Positions 1 to 8,756 of a stretch of DNA of 64,000 nt are shown one piece after another. Under the pieces are notes generated by a model that ran no database searches, was not told where the DNA came from, and worked only from the letters and a program-made list of their open reading frames with translations. A program made the position numbers and the translations under genes. The DNA is taken from the NCBI GenBank assembly GCA_964478335.1, contig CAYZIC010000001.1, positions 15,592 through 79,591 of the forward strand, read 5' to 3'. This DNA is from CAYZIC01 sp964478335. GTDB taxonomy: Bacteria; Verrucomicrobiota; Kiritimatiellia; RFP12; DVOR01. Within the stretch, counting starts at the first letter, position 1. Each line of letters opens with the position of its first letter.

Positions 1-1
1 C

Positions 2-880
2 GAGAGATTTAACTCAAATAGACAGCCTACGAGCGATCGCTTTGACATCCGCACGCGCATCTTGATCTCGTTGATTGTTGCAGCGACAGGGATTTACTTA
101 AGTGCGACAGGACCGCTACTTGTGATGGTTGTAGCGACTTCACTCTATGTCCTTGCGACACGTCGATATAAGGTCATTTTCATGACTTATGTGGGCATTA
201 CTTGTATGATTGCAGTCTCGATGGCAATTATTTTAATCTCATTTAAATTGGCTGAGATAGCCTTTGATGGTACGCCAACTGCGCAGACTGTGGCGATCTT
301 TAAGCAGGTGCTAGTAGACAACTATCATACGCCATTTATTCGTATGATTCCCTCGGTTAACGTGATGCTTGCTATTAGCTTAAACTTCCAAGTACAACGT
401 TTTGTTAATGCGATGAAGAGCGTCCGCTTTCCGCGAGTAATCTTTTTGCCGTTGACAGTATTTTGTCGCTTTATCCCCGAATTTGTCTTAAATATCCGTC
501 AATTGCGCGATGCGGTGATGATGCGAGGGTTTGCGCTAACGATCCAATTTGCCGTGCTCCACCCTATTCAGACACTGCGCTTGACAGCGATCCCTTTGTC
601 GATGCGCACACTGCGCATGGCTGACAATCTGGCCATGGCAGCTGAGATGAAGCGTATTGGCTACACCCGCCAACCCACGCATTATAATGAATTATACTTC
701 AGCAAGTTTGATTTTGGCATGCTTGCTTTGACGCTGATCATCGCCACCAGTGCGATACTCTGGCAAAACACCTATCCCAAGGGTGTCGGTTATGGACCTG
801 GAGGTATGATGTCGATGAAACCGCCCGTAGCAGCACAGCAGACGCCTGAAGCCACTCCCAAGACTGGAGAAAATCAATGA
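2..880 (+). CDS. ecfT: ECF transporter transmembrane subunit EcfT (5' end outside window)
   Basis: This looks like the membrane coupling subunit of an energy-coupling-factor importer, which links a substrate-binding S component to the two ATPase domains. The frame is open to the window edge, and the residues before the first possible TTG start at 62 (FDIRTRI) resemble the usual EcfT N-terminus, so the true start is probably upstream. Several hydrophobic segments and an Arg/Ala-rich cytoplasmic region around MRGFALT and AAEMKRIGY are visible, as expected for the coupling helices. The stop overlaps the start of the ATPase gene (ATGA), which supports one operon. No S component is visible, so the substrate cannot be read from this window. 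Confidence 0.8.
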   Translation, partial: ERFNSNRQPTSDRFDIRTRILISLIVAATGIYLSATGPLLVMVVATSLYVLATRRYKVIFMTYVGITCMIAVSMAIILISFKLAEIAFDGTPTAQTVAIFKQVLVDNYHTPFIRMIPSVNVMLAISLNFQVQRFVNAMKSVRFPRVIFLPLTVFCRFIPEFVLNIRQLRDAVMMRGFALTIQFAVLHPIQTLRLTAIPLSMRTLRMADNLAMAAEMKRIGYTRQPTHYNELYFSKFDFGMLALTLIIATSAILWQNTYPKGVGYGPGGMMSMKPPVAAQQTPEATPKTGENQ

Positions 881-2361
881 GCACTGTCAACGAGGCCCCC
901 AAGATGTCCCATATCGATACTGCGACTACGTCGATAGATGCGGTGTGTGCAAAGCATCTGGGGTACAACTATCCCTTTCAATCAGAGCCAGCATTGTACG
1001 ATCTAAGCTTTTCGCTGCGCCGTGGCGAAGCGATGCTGATTACAGGCCCCAGTGGATGTGGCAAAACAACGCTCTTGCGAATCCTTAATGGGCTTATCCC
1101 TAACCATTTTAAGGGTACGGTCACTGGTGAGCTAACCGTCGCTGGGATGACCTATCCAACGCCCTTGGCAGAGGTCTCTGAGCACGTAGGCACAGTCTTG
1201 CAGAATCCAGATGAGCAATTCATGGCGACGACCATCGAGGAAGAGGTCGCACTCGCACTCGAGTGGCAATGCGTCTCTCATGATGTCATGCATCAGCGTG
1301 TTGGAGAAGCGTTGCGAATCCTCAACCTCTCTGACATTGCTACGCGCTCGGTCTTTAACCTCTCCCAAGGCGAAAAGCAAAAGTGCATCATCGCATCAGT
1401 CATCGCCGCCTCTGCTGATATCGTCGTGATGGATGAGCCTACCGCCAATCTCTCGCCTGATGCTACGGTATCTCTTGCAGAGATTTGCCTCGCCCTTAAG
1501 CAACGTGGTGTGACGCTGGTCATTGTCGATCACCGGCTCTATTGGCTCCGTGGGATTCTTGACAAGCTACTCGTGCTCTCAGAGGGGCGACAAGTCTACT
1601 ATGCGGATCGCACCGATGGCATCGATCCGCTCGATCGACTCAATGGCTGTGGCGCACTTGCTCAGTGGGGGTTACGCCGCACCGATGTCAAGCGGCTCTC
1701 TTTCCCCGCTTGCTCTGAGGCGCAAGCCTTTGCGATTGATGTCACAGGTTTAACCTTTACCTATCCACGTGGCGACACCATTTTTAACAACTTTAGCACC
1801 CATATCCCAAGTGGCGCAGTAACTGCGATTGTCGGCGAAAATGGTGCTGGTAAGACTACCTTTGCCAGACTCCTCTGTGGACTCAACAAGGTCAAGACTG
1901 GGGCTATCCTCTTTAAGGGAGAAAAGCTCACCCCAAAGGTAAACCGCATGCGAACCGCCTTTGTCATGCAGCAGATGGAAGTCCAGCTCTACATGCGCAC
2001 CGTCTGTGAAGAGCTCACGCACTCAGCCACTCACAAAAGTGCCGATGATGATCGTGATGCGCGAGTTGCCCATTGGATGGACGTTTTTCAAATTGCCCAC
2101 CTCGCCCAGAGGCATCCTCACTCCTTATCGGGAGGCGAAAAGCAACGCCTCGTCATCGCCTGTGCCTTGATGAAACAACCTGAGCTCCTCATCTTGGACG
2201 AACCGACCAGTGGACTAGATGGACGCAATATGCACATTATTGCAGACCAATTAAAAGCATTTTCTCAAGCAGGAGGCGCGATCCTCCTTATCACACACGA
2301 CCTTGAGCTCCTCGAGCTCATCGCTGATTATCAACTCGTTATCGAAGGAAAGCACAAATGA
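877..2361 (+). CDS. ECF transporter ATPase with two fused ABC domains
   Basis: This 494-residue protein holds two complete ABC ATPase domains in one chain, where many ECF systems use separate EcfA and EcfA' proteins. Domain 1 has Walker A GPSGCGKTT (about residues 57-65), signature LSQGEKQ and Walker B VVMDEPT. Domain 2 has Walker A GENGAGKTT (about 318), signature LSGGEKQR and Walker B LLILDEPTSGLD. It should power uptake by the upstream EcfT. Its start overlaps the ecfT stop and its end overlaps the next gene by four bases, so all three are probably translated together. The imported substrate is unknown. Flavodoxin and chelatase genes nearby make a tetrapyrrole or cobalamin-type substrate possible, but this is inference. 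Confidence 0.9.
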   Translation: MSTVNEAPKMSHIDTATTSIDAVCAKHLGYNYPFQSEPALYDLSFSLRRGEAMLITGPSGCGKTTLLRILNGLIPNHFKGTVTGELTVAGMTYPTPLAEVSEHVGTVLQNPDEQFMATTIEEEVALALEWQCVSHDVMHQRVGEALRILNLSDIATRSVFNLSQGEKQKCIIASVIAASADIVVMDEPTANLSPDATVSLAEICLALKQRGVTLVIVDHRLYWLRGILDKLLVLSEGRQVYYADRTDGIDPLDRLNGCGALAQWGLRRTDVKRLSFPACSEAQAFAIDVTGLTFTYPRGDTIFNNFSTHIPSGAVTAIVGENGAGKTTFARLLCGLNKVKTGAILFKGEKLTPKVNRMRTAFVMQQMEVQLYMRTVCEELTHSATHKSADDDRDARVAHWMDVFQIAHLAQRHPHSLSGGEKQRLVIACALMKQPELLILDEPTSGLDGRNMHIIADQLKAFSQAGGAILLITHDLELLELIADYQLVIEGKHK

Positions 2362-2858
2362 AAGCCGCAATCGTATGTTCCTCTAAGACCGGCAACACGA
2401 TGAAAGTCGCCCAAGCCATCCACGCCGCCATGCCCGCTGGTACCGATCTCTTTGCTGTCGAAGAAGCCGCTGCTGCTGATGGCTATGATCTCATCGTCAT
2501 GGGTTTTTGGGTCGATCGCGGTATGCCCGACGAAAAGGCCAAGCAGTACATGAAGACCATCGTAGGTAAAAAGGTCTTTACCTTTTTTACCCTCGGAGCA
2601 GACCCTGACTCAAATCACGCAAAGGAGTGCATGGCGAAGTGTTGCGAATTTTATGGTGCAGACTGCTCCGAAATCGGCAACTTCCTCTGCCAGGGTGCCA
2701 TTGACCCTAAACTCATCGAGGTGATGAAAAAAATGACCGATGGTCCTCATGCGCCCACTCCTGAGAGCTTGGCTCGCTGGGCGCGCGCTGCATCTCACCC
2801 AAATACTGCAGACTATGAGGCGGCCGCGGCTGCTATCTCTGCCGCTTTAGCCAACTAA
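2358..2858 (+). CDS. Flavodoxin-family protein, copy A
   Basis: The N-terminus AAIVCSSKTGNTMKVAQAI carries the S/T-x-T-G-N-T phosphate loop that binds FMN in flavodoxins, and the length of 166 residues is normal for the family. It should act as a cytoplasmic electron carrier or FMN-dependent reductase partner. It overlaps the ECF ATPase gene by four bases. A close paralogue lies at 4129-4635, and each copy is followed by a prepilin gene. Flavodoxins of this kind occur beside anaerobic tetrapyrrole-handling genes (such as hmu loci), and a CobN/HmuS-like gene lies at 17.4 kb in the same orientation. Assigning it to that pathway is inference. Confidence 0.85.
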   Translation: MKAAIVCSSKTGNTMKVAQAIHAAMPAGTDLFAVEEAAAADGYDLIVMGFWVDRGMPDEKAKQYMKTIVGKKVFTFFTLGADPDSNHAKECMAKCCEFYGADCSEIGNFLCQGAIDPKLIEVMKKMTDGPHAPTPESLARWARAASHPNTADYEAAAAAISAALAN

Positions 2859-2957
2859 AGACTCTCCGCAAATCATGCGGTAAACCCTGTGGTGTCCCAA
2901 CGCTGTTGTTGATCAGAGACACCCATAGTAAAAAACAAAATAAAAAGGAAACTCATC

Positions 2958-4058
2958 ATGAGTATAAGTAAAAAATCTGGTTTCACGTTGGTGGAACTCC
3001 TCGTGGTCGTGGCAATCATCGCCGTTATTGGTGCTGGCGTCGCTGTGACCTATCAACGCCTTGATGACAAGGCCAAAACGTCCGTCGAAATCTCCGACGT
3101 CTCTATCCTCAAAAAGGTCATCAAGCACTGGAGCGCAATCAATGATTACAAGTTGGTCAACGAGATGGACTCTTTGATCGATAGTCAAGGCAATCTCTAC
3201 ACTGCTGGGGACTTCGAAGGTATGGGTGGTTCAGTTGCCAATAAATATGGCAAAGGCTTAAATGGTCCCTTTGGTGCGACGCTCATGGTTGAGCAGGCGC
3301 CAGATGAGATCGTCGAGACCTTGGCTACCAGTGGCATGACCCTCACTTATAAGCACATCGCTGATGCGACTGATGCGAATGACTCAACGTGGGAAGCCAA
3401 TATGATGGGCGGTGGTGTTGATGTCAAGAATACCCGCTGCACGCTCGTCGGTAAAGACGCATTGGTAGACGCTAATGCTCTCGTGGACGCAGGTAAGAAG
3501 ACCGCTGACGATTTCGTTAATGGTGCCATTACCATCAATAAAAAAGAGTACAAAACTCTTGACGCGTGGCAAAAGGCCTACAGCGATGCCGAGAAGATTA
3601 CAGATTCCAACCCTGTTGACAAGCTCGCATTCATCTATCCCGGTGGCGGTGCTTCGATGGCTATGGGACCTAACACAATCACAATGCCGATGAACTTGAC
3701 CGATGAAATCATTAGCAACTGTGGGTTCGATCCTGAAGACATTGTCAAACCCGGCGAAGAAGCTAGCAAGCCGACGGCTAAGTACTACTTGATCGCAATG
3801 GGTCTGGGACGTTTTAGCTCGATCTATAGCGGTAAGTCAATTCGCGCAGATGCGCCTGCTTATGGCAAGCGTCAAGTGCAGAACGCTGGTGCTTACAACC
3901 GCTATGTTGCTGTAATCCGTATCCCTGTCGGTGGCTACAACTCGATGACGGGGGCAGGTGAACCCGCCCAAGTGATCGACGTTTTGACGCCTCAGGGTTA
4001 CTCCGTGGCTGCTCTCCGCGACAACTTGGTTAAGGACGAGGACAAGATCCGCGACTAG
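2958..4058 (+). CDS. Type IV prepilin / type II pseudopilin, probable major pilin
   Basis: The start MSISKKSG followed by FTLVELLVVVAIIAVIG is a class III prepilin signal: cleavage between G8 and F9 and a conserved Glu at position 5 of the mature protein. The hydrophobic stretch forms the N-terminal helix of the fibre, and the rest (about 340 residues) would be the surface domain. A good ribosome site (AAAAAGGAA) lies about 7 bases before ATG. It is followed by a strong hairpin and T-rich tail (4071-4112), which would let this gene be made in excess of the genes behind it, as is usual for a major pilin. Its N-terminus is very like that of the pilin at 4670. Confidence 0.85.
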   Translation: MSISKKSGFTLVELLVVVAIIAVIGAGVAVTYQRLDDKAKTSVEISDVSILKKVIKHWSAINDYKLVNEMDSLIDSQGNLYTAGDFEGMGGSVANKYGKGLNGPFGATLMVEQAPDEIVETLATSGMTLTYKHIADATDANDSTWEANMMGGGVDVKNTRCTLVGKDALVDANALVDAGKKTADDFVNGAITINKKEYKTLDAWQKAYSDAEKITDSNPVDKLAFIYPGGGASMAMGPNTITMPMNLTDEIISNCGFDPEDIVKPGEEASKPTAKYYLIAMGLGRFSSIYSGKSIRADAPAYGKRQVQNAGAYNRYVAVIRIPVGGYNSMTGAGEPAQVIDVLTPQGYSVAALRDNLVKDEDKIRD

Positions 4059-4070
4059 TACTGATACACG

Positions 4071-4112
4071 ATGCCCAGAGTCACCATCTGGTGTCTCTGG
4101 GGCATTTCTTTT
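4071..4112 (+). terminator. Rho-independent terminator after the first prepilin
   Basis: A long hairpin starts at ATGCCC and closes with GGGGCAT, with arms of about 15 pairs and one bulge and one mismatch. It is followed by TTTCTTTT. It lies 13 bases after the pilin stop and before the second flavodoxin gene, so it is likely a partial terminator inside the cluster. Confidence 0.75.
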
Positions 4113-4128
4113 AAATAAGGATTAACTG

Positions 4129-4635
4129 ATGAAAGCTGCAATTATATGTTCTTCTAAAACGGGCAATACGATGAAGATCGCCCAGGCGATTCAAGCCGCC
4201 ATGCCCGAGGGCACGCCCCTCTTCCCCATTGCCGAAGCACCAGACCCGGCTGCATATGATTTCATCATCATGGGATTCTGGATAGATAAGGCTGCGCCTG
4301 ACCGCAAGGCAAAGGCCTACATGAAGACGCTCACAGACAAAAAGGTCTTCACCTACTTTACCCTCGGCGCAGTGCCGCATGGTGACCATGCACAACGCTG
4401 TTTACGTAATAGCACCAAAGCGTATGGTAAGGGCTGCACCGAGGTGGGCACCTTCCATTGTCAGGGAGCCATTGATCCTAAGTTGATCAAGATCATGCGG
4501 TGGCTATTCCCCTTTGGCCCTCACGCCAATACCGAAAAGAATCGTGCACGGTGGGCTGAGGCTGCCAAGCACCCAAATCAAGATGACTGCTCTGCTGCGG
4601 TAGAGGCTATCAAGCACGTTTTACAGGCACTCTAA
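4129..4635 (+). CDS. Flavodoxin-family protein, copy B
   Basis: This 168-residue protein is a paralogue of the one at 2358: both begin with an almost identical FMN phosphate loop (CSSKTGNTMK) and share GFW and FTYFTLGA/FTFFTLGA segments, the motif CQGAIDPKLI and a C-terminal ARW. It should bind FMN and carry electrons or serve a reductase. It sits between two prepilin genes. The layout flavodoxin-prepilin-flavodoxin-prepilin suggests a tandem duplication of a two-gene unit. Why flavodoxins sit among pilin genes is not clear from the sequence. Confidence 0.85.
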   Translation: MKAAIICSSKTGNTMKIAQAIQAAMPEGTPLFPIAEAPDPAAYDFIIMGFWIDKAAPDRKAKAYMKTLTDKKVFTYFTLGAVPHGDHAQRCLRNSTKAYGKGCTEVGTFHCQGAIDPKLIKIMRWLFPFGPHANTEKNRARWAEAAKHPNQDDCSAAVEAIKHVLQAL

Positions 4636-4669
4636 GCACAGTTGCGTAAATGAGTGGGAAAGGCTTTAG

Positions 4670-5488
4670 ATGATGGAGCAATGTTACCGTTTAGGATTTA
4701 CCTTGGTCGAGCTACTGGTCGTGATTGCGATTGTGGCGGTCATCGGGGCTGGGGTATCGGTCTACTATGGTCGTGACAATGTCGATCGTGGTAAACGAGA
4801 GATGACACGCCATGAGATGGGGCAAATCAGGCAGGCCTTTCAACAATGCTATGCGGATAATAGCATTCAGCTCATGCGCGAGATCACAGAGCATGATTCA
4901 TTAAAACCCTTGCCAACAACCTCTTTTATCAATACTTTTAAAGCTAAGCCAGATCAAACCAATCGCCTCTATGGGATGGTGAATTTTTTTGAAAGGTATG
5001 GTCTCTGGTGTCTCAAGCAACCTGCTATTCGAGATGTTGCCTCAGGGAGATTGATTACCTTTAAACCTTTTGATGCGATGGTAGGTACAGGCTGGCAGGG
5101 GCCTTATATCTCAATGAATGCTGGTGCGGCCTGCGTTGTGGATGGAGACAACTGGGTCAAGCCAGACCCTGACAAAACCACTGAAATCATCCTCCCACAA
5201 ATTGCCACGCGCTATGAGGGGATTTATCGCATAGTCTACTTTGAGCACTGTGAGGATGAGCGTGATACTAGCGAGCCCATTTACCGTCGTCTCTTGTTGG
5301 TCTGTGCGGTGAATGATGAGGCGATCGATACTGCTGATGAGTTGCGCAGCTATTCAGGTAATCGCCGCAAGGGCGATAATGCCTATCCGCTGAACCTCGA
5401 CACGGGGGTGATTCGTACCTACGATGAGAGCAAGGGCCTTTTCTTTGTTGAGCTACTCAATCTTGATCAATGGAGGATACAGCAATGA
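4670..5488 (+). CDS. Type IV prepilin / pseudopilin, second copy
   Basis: The prepilin signal MMEQCYRLG followed by FTLVELLVVIAIVAVIG gives a predicted cleavage after G9, with Glu at mature position 5. The N-terminal helix ends in IGAGVSVYYGR, closely matching IGAGVAVTYQR of the first pilin, so these two are probably duplicates that diverged in the surface domain. It has 272 residues in all. The start ATGATG follows AAAGG at a normal distance. It ends in a four-base overlap with the next prepilin gene, so the two are likely translated together. Confidence 0.85.
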   Translation: MMEQCYRLGFTLVELLVVIAIVAVIGAGVSVYYGRDNVDRGKREMTRHEMGQIRQAFQQCYADNSIQLMREITEHDSLKPLPTTSFINTFKAKPDQTNRLYGMVNFFERYGLWCLKQPAIRDVASGRLITFKPFDAMVGTGWQGPYISMNAGAACVVDGDNWVKPDPDKTTEIILPQIATRYEGIYRIVYFEHCEDERDTSEPIYRRLLLVCAVNDEAIDTADELRSYSGNRRKGDNAYPLNLDTGVIRTYDESKGLFFVELLNLDQWRIQQ

Positions 5489-6504
5489 TGCGCCCATGCA
5501 TGGTTGGCCGTTCGGGGATGACGCTCGTTGAGCTCATGGTTGTCTTGGCAATCTTAGCTGCCGTGCTGACGACGGTTTCGGTTTCAACGATAGCCTCGCG
5601 AGACCGTCAGCGAGTCGAGAAGACTCAGCGTCAAGGGCGCGCGATGGTAGAGGCCCTGACGCGTACTGATGGGCTCTCTTTTATTTCCGACTTTGGTCGT
5701 CTCCCTCAGACGATTGACGAGGTCAAGTGGCTGTGCCAGCGGGCGATCTTTAATAGCACATCGACGATACATGAAGCCCCCCTGTATCAACTCTTGCCGA
5801 TCTGGCGTGCAAACACCGCCTCATCTACAGGAGCCGTATCACTAAAGACTTTTATTGGCAGCTCCAATTCCGTTAAGACAGCACTCGAGGCGGCACATTT
5901 GGGGGCGGGCTGGCGTGGACCATACACCTCTGCGGTGGTGCTACAGACTGAAACAGAGGAGGACAAGACCGAGTCTCGTCTCTGTGATGCATTTGGCGGG
6001 GATTGGGTCTTTGAGGAGGGATCGGGCACGACTGATGCTCAGCTAATTAGCTATGGCCGTGACCAGCTCAAAGACGACGCGGGTCAAGAGCGCAGCTGGC
6101 AAGATAGTGATCAGCGATTCGCCATACACCAAGCTCAAATCTCCCAGCAAGTTGAATTGGCTGTGTCACTCACCTGGGGTGAGGAGCAATTAGCATCTGC
6201 ATCGATCTATTACTTTGAGCCAACCCTCATTGGTAAAAACACGTCCTATAGCATGGACATCCAGTGCCTTTATCATACGACTCAGACAAATCCAGCATCC
6301 TTTGTGATTAGCCCTGCGCAACCTGTGACCCTGAATGGGAATATCCCCAATCCATCAGACTCAAGTGGTTTGACAATTGGTCTGCGAGCGATTGTTGTCA
6401 CTGCCACAGATACAAACAGCAACAAAGCGATCTCTGCGGTGCAGTATGTGCATTTAAAGCCGGGCACCAACCACCTCGACATTTCCCTTTATCCACTAAA
6501 ATAA
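5485..6504 (+). CDS. Type IV prepilin / pseudopilin, third copy (minor pilin-like)
   Basis: The prepilin signal is MMRPCMVGRSG followed by MTLVELMVVLAILAA, with cleavage after the Gly and Glu at mature position 5. I chose ATG at 5485 over an earlier in-frame ATG at 5470, because GGAGG at 5472-5476 gives an 8-base spacing and the start then overlaps the previous stop by four bases. The surface domain of about 310 residues is less like the other two copies. It probably serves as a minor pilin or tip component. The next gene begins the inner-membrane platform, 15 bases further on. Confidence 0.8.
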   Translation: MMRPCMVGRSGMTLVELMVVLAILAAVLTTVSVSTIASRDRQRVEKTQRQGRAMVEALTRTDGLSFISDFGRLPQTIDEVKWLCQRAIFNSTSTIHEAPLYQLLPIWRANTASSTGAVSLKTFIGSSNSVKTALEAAHLGAGWRGPYTSAVVLQTETEEDKTESRLCDAFGGDWVFEEGSGTTDAQLISYGRDQLKDDAGQERSWQDSDQRFAIHQAQISQQVELAVSLTWGEEQLASASIYYFEPTLIGKNTSYSMDIQCLYHTTQTNPASFVISPAQPVTLNGNIPNPSDSSGLTIGLRAIVVTATDTNSNKAISAVQYVHLKPGTNHLDISLYPLK

Positions 6505-6519
6505 GAAGAACATAAGACG

Positions 6520-7896
6520 ATGAAAAAGCCCAAACCCACCTACGCACACACCCTCTTGACCTATGATGGCGAGCGGTGGTCTTATTATGCTGGCGCTACT
6601 CATGAGATGATCTTACGTCAATCGTTCATTGGTGCAGCCCAGGTCATCCCTGCTGAAATCATCAGCGAATTACAGGCTGCTCATACGACGCATACGCGTT
6701 TATTGCTCGCTGGCGAGGTACATCGACTCGAAGTGGGATTGCCTACGAATTTAAGCTTTAAAGAGGTTAATCGCATCATCACCTCAGAGCTGGCTGACAT
6801 GACCAATGTTGATGTTGCAGAAATGATCACAGCAGGTGCCACGATCCCTTATCCTGGGGTTGCGGAACCAATCGTGCTGACGGCAGCATTTGTTAAGGAT
6901 CGTATTACTGCGCTTCACCAACAGTTGATCGATGCGGGCGTATTGATTACTGGGGTGGCATCTTTGGAAATGGCTTGTATGGCGACTTGGATGACACAAT
7001 CCAAGCACACTGAGACGCTCTTGATCATGGGCCATACTCACGATCTGGTGATCCCCGGTAGGCGTCGAGGTGAAAACCCTGGGCCGACCTCTCTCTCTGG
7101 CGGTATGCGCTACCTCGAAATGGATGAGCTCGATTGGCTCAATAGACTTCAGCGCGGCGTGCGATTTCTTGATAAACAGCAGCCTTGCTCAGTCTTATCA
7201 TTGATGGTGCGCGAGGGGCCCACTGCGGTCATGCGTGCCGGGGGCTTCTCAGAGACGGTTACCATTGAGCGTGAGCCATTCTTGAATCGCGTCATCAATG
7301 AGGCCGCATTGGTTCGGGCCAATCTCAAGGGTGCGCTCTTACCAATGGTCAATCCCTATGTCCCTCGTAAGCGCTTTAGCCATGCGTGGATTGTCGTGCC
7401 TACGCTCTTGCTCATGGCTTCTCCTTATCTCTACTGGGGTGTCAATGTCCTCTATCGCAATCACCACGCTACTGAGTATCAGCAGGATGCGGCTCCCTAT
7501 TTGCCTTTGGAGCAGGAGCTAAAGACGGCGCGTCAGGCTAAACAGTCGGCAACGTGGGCACTGCAACAAGAGCAGGCAAACTTTAATGCGCTGGTCAATC
7601 GACGGAAGCCCTTGGCTGCTTTTATCCATACGGCCTACTTCTTTTGCAAATTTGCTGGCGTGACGGTCTCGCTAGAGAAGATCGAGGAGCAGGATGGTAA
7701 GATCTTGGTCTCAGGGACGATGGGAGACCCGGAGGATAGACTGCGCATAAACCAGTCGCTCAAATCGTTTACAAAAAAGTATGGTCTCGTCATTATCGAG
7801 AATAAGCTCTCAGACTCAATTGATGAAGAGGGCAACCCTGTTTCACACTTTGACTTAACTCTGTCATACCAAAATTTGAAGGATCCTGCCCAATGA
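6520..7896 (+). CDS. PilM/GspL-like assembly platform protein (PilM-PilN type fusion)
   Basis: This 458-residue protein has a cytoplasmic part of about 285 residues, one membrane segment (about residues 287-310, VVPTLLLMASPYLYWGV), a periplasmic coiled-coil-like stretch rich in Gln and Ala, and a small C-terminal alpha-beta domain. That order matches GspL, or a fusion of PilM (actin-like, cytoplasmic) with PilN. It would connect the ATPase to the periplasmic alignment complex. It is placed between the prepilins and a PilO-like gene, which is where pilM/pilN or gspL is usually found. I could not confirm actin-like ATP-binding motifs by eye, so the cytoplasmic domain may be degenerate. Confidence 0.65.
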   Translation: MKKPKPTYAHTLLTYDGERWSYYAGATHEMILRQSFIGAAQVIPAEIISELQAAHTTHTRLLLAGEVHRLEVGLPTNLSFKEVNRIITSELADMTNVDVAEMITAGATIPYPGVAEPIVLTAAFVKDRITALHQQLIDAGVLITGVASLEMACMATWMTQSKHTETLLIMGHTHDLVIPGRRRGENPGPTSLSGGMRYLEMDELDWLNRLQRGVRFLDKQQPCSVLSLMVREGPTAVMRAGGFSETVTIEREPFLNRVINEAALVRANLKGALLPMVNPYVPRKRFSHAWIVVPTLLLMASPYLYWGVNVLYRNHHATEYQQDAAPYLPLEQELKTARQAKQSATWALQQEQANFNALVNRRKPLAAFIHTAYFFCKFAGVTVSLEKIEEQDGKILVSGTMGDPEDRLRINQSLKSFTKKYGLVIIENKLSDSIDEEGNPVSHFDLTLSYQNLKDPAQ

Positions 7897-8756
7897 ACCT
7901 CTCCCTCAAAAAGACTAATAGTTGGCACTGGCTCGCCATTGCATTGATCCATGGTATTGCCTTTTCTTATTGTGGCTGGCGTGCTTGTCTCGACCGTGTC
8001 GAGACGCAATGCCTACCACAAATCGCCAAAGAAGAGCAACACTTGATTCAATTAAAGGCTATGGACGCATTTGAGCCAGATCGTCTTGATCGTGAAACCA
8101 AGCGTCTTGAGCAGCAACTTGACACCTTGCAAAAACGCCTGGATCAGGCAGGCACCAAGCCTATCCCTCAGGGTAAAGATGCGGTCGTGGTGATCAAAAA
8201 TAGCATCGATCAGGCATTGGGGCATCATCAGCTACAGGTGGCTAAGTGCAATTTAAGCCTCTCTCTCTCGACGCAAGATCTGTCACGTGAGGCCTCACCC
8301 AAGGCAATTCCGCAACCTCGACCAGTCCAGCAAAAAGTGCCTCGCCTCTCTCAGGAGGAATTTATCCTCTCCTATGATTTAGATAAGATGCTCGCATCGT
8401 ATGAGCAAATCCCCGATAAGGCACTGCGTAAGCAAATGGTCCAGGAGGAGAAGCGGCGCTCGCATCGGATCTTGGCACAGCAGGCCAAACTGAGAGCGCA
8501 AGGTGTCACGATCAAAGCAAAAGCTAATCCAGCTCGGGTCGTACAAGCACCCGTGAAGCCGACCTTTAAGCCCAATCTGCCCTTTAAAACTGTAGAGATC
8601 AACTATGTCGTGCGGGGGGACTTTAGGCAGATGTTTCTCTTTCTCGTCAAGCAATCGTTTTTAAAGCAGTCCTACCACTTTAAGCAGATCCAGGTCGTGC
8701 AGTTCGATGATGGTGAGATGGGCATGGCATTTGTTTTACAGGTGAATTATCTATGA
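7893..8756 (+). CDS. PilO/GspM-like inner-membrane alignment protein
   Basis: The protein has 287 residues, one N-terminal membrane segment (WLAIALIHGIAFSYCGWRA), a long charged coiled-coil region (about residues 45-100) and a C-terminal globular part. This is the architecture of PilO and GspM, which dimerise in the periplasm and line up the platform with the secretin. It overlaps the preceding PilM/GspL-like gene and the following ATPase gene by four bases each. The assignment depends on architecture and position more than on sequence motifs. Confidence 0.6.
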   Translation: MNLSLKKTNSWHWLAIALIHGIAFSYCGWRACLDRVETQCLPQIAKEEQHLIQLKAMDAFEPDRLDRETKRLEQQLDTLQKRLDQAGTKPIPQGKDAVVVIKNSIDQALGHHQLQVAKCNLSLSLSTQDLSREASPKAIPQPRPVQQKVPRLSQEEFILSYDLDKMLASYEQIPDKALRKQMVQEEKRRSHRILAQQAKLRAQGVTIKAKANPARVVQAPVKPTFKPNLPFKTVEINYVVRGDFRQMFLFLVKQSFLKQSYHFKQIQVVQFDDGEMGMAFVLQVNYL

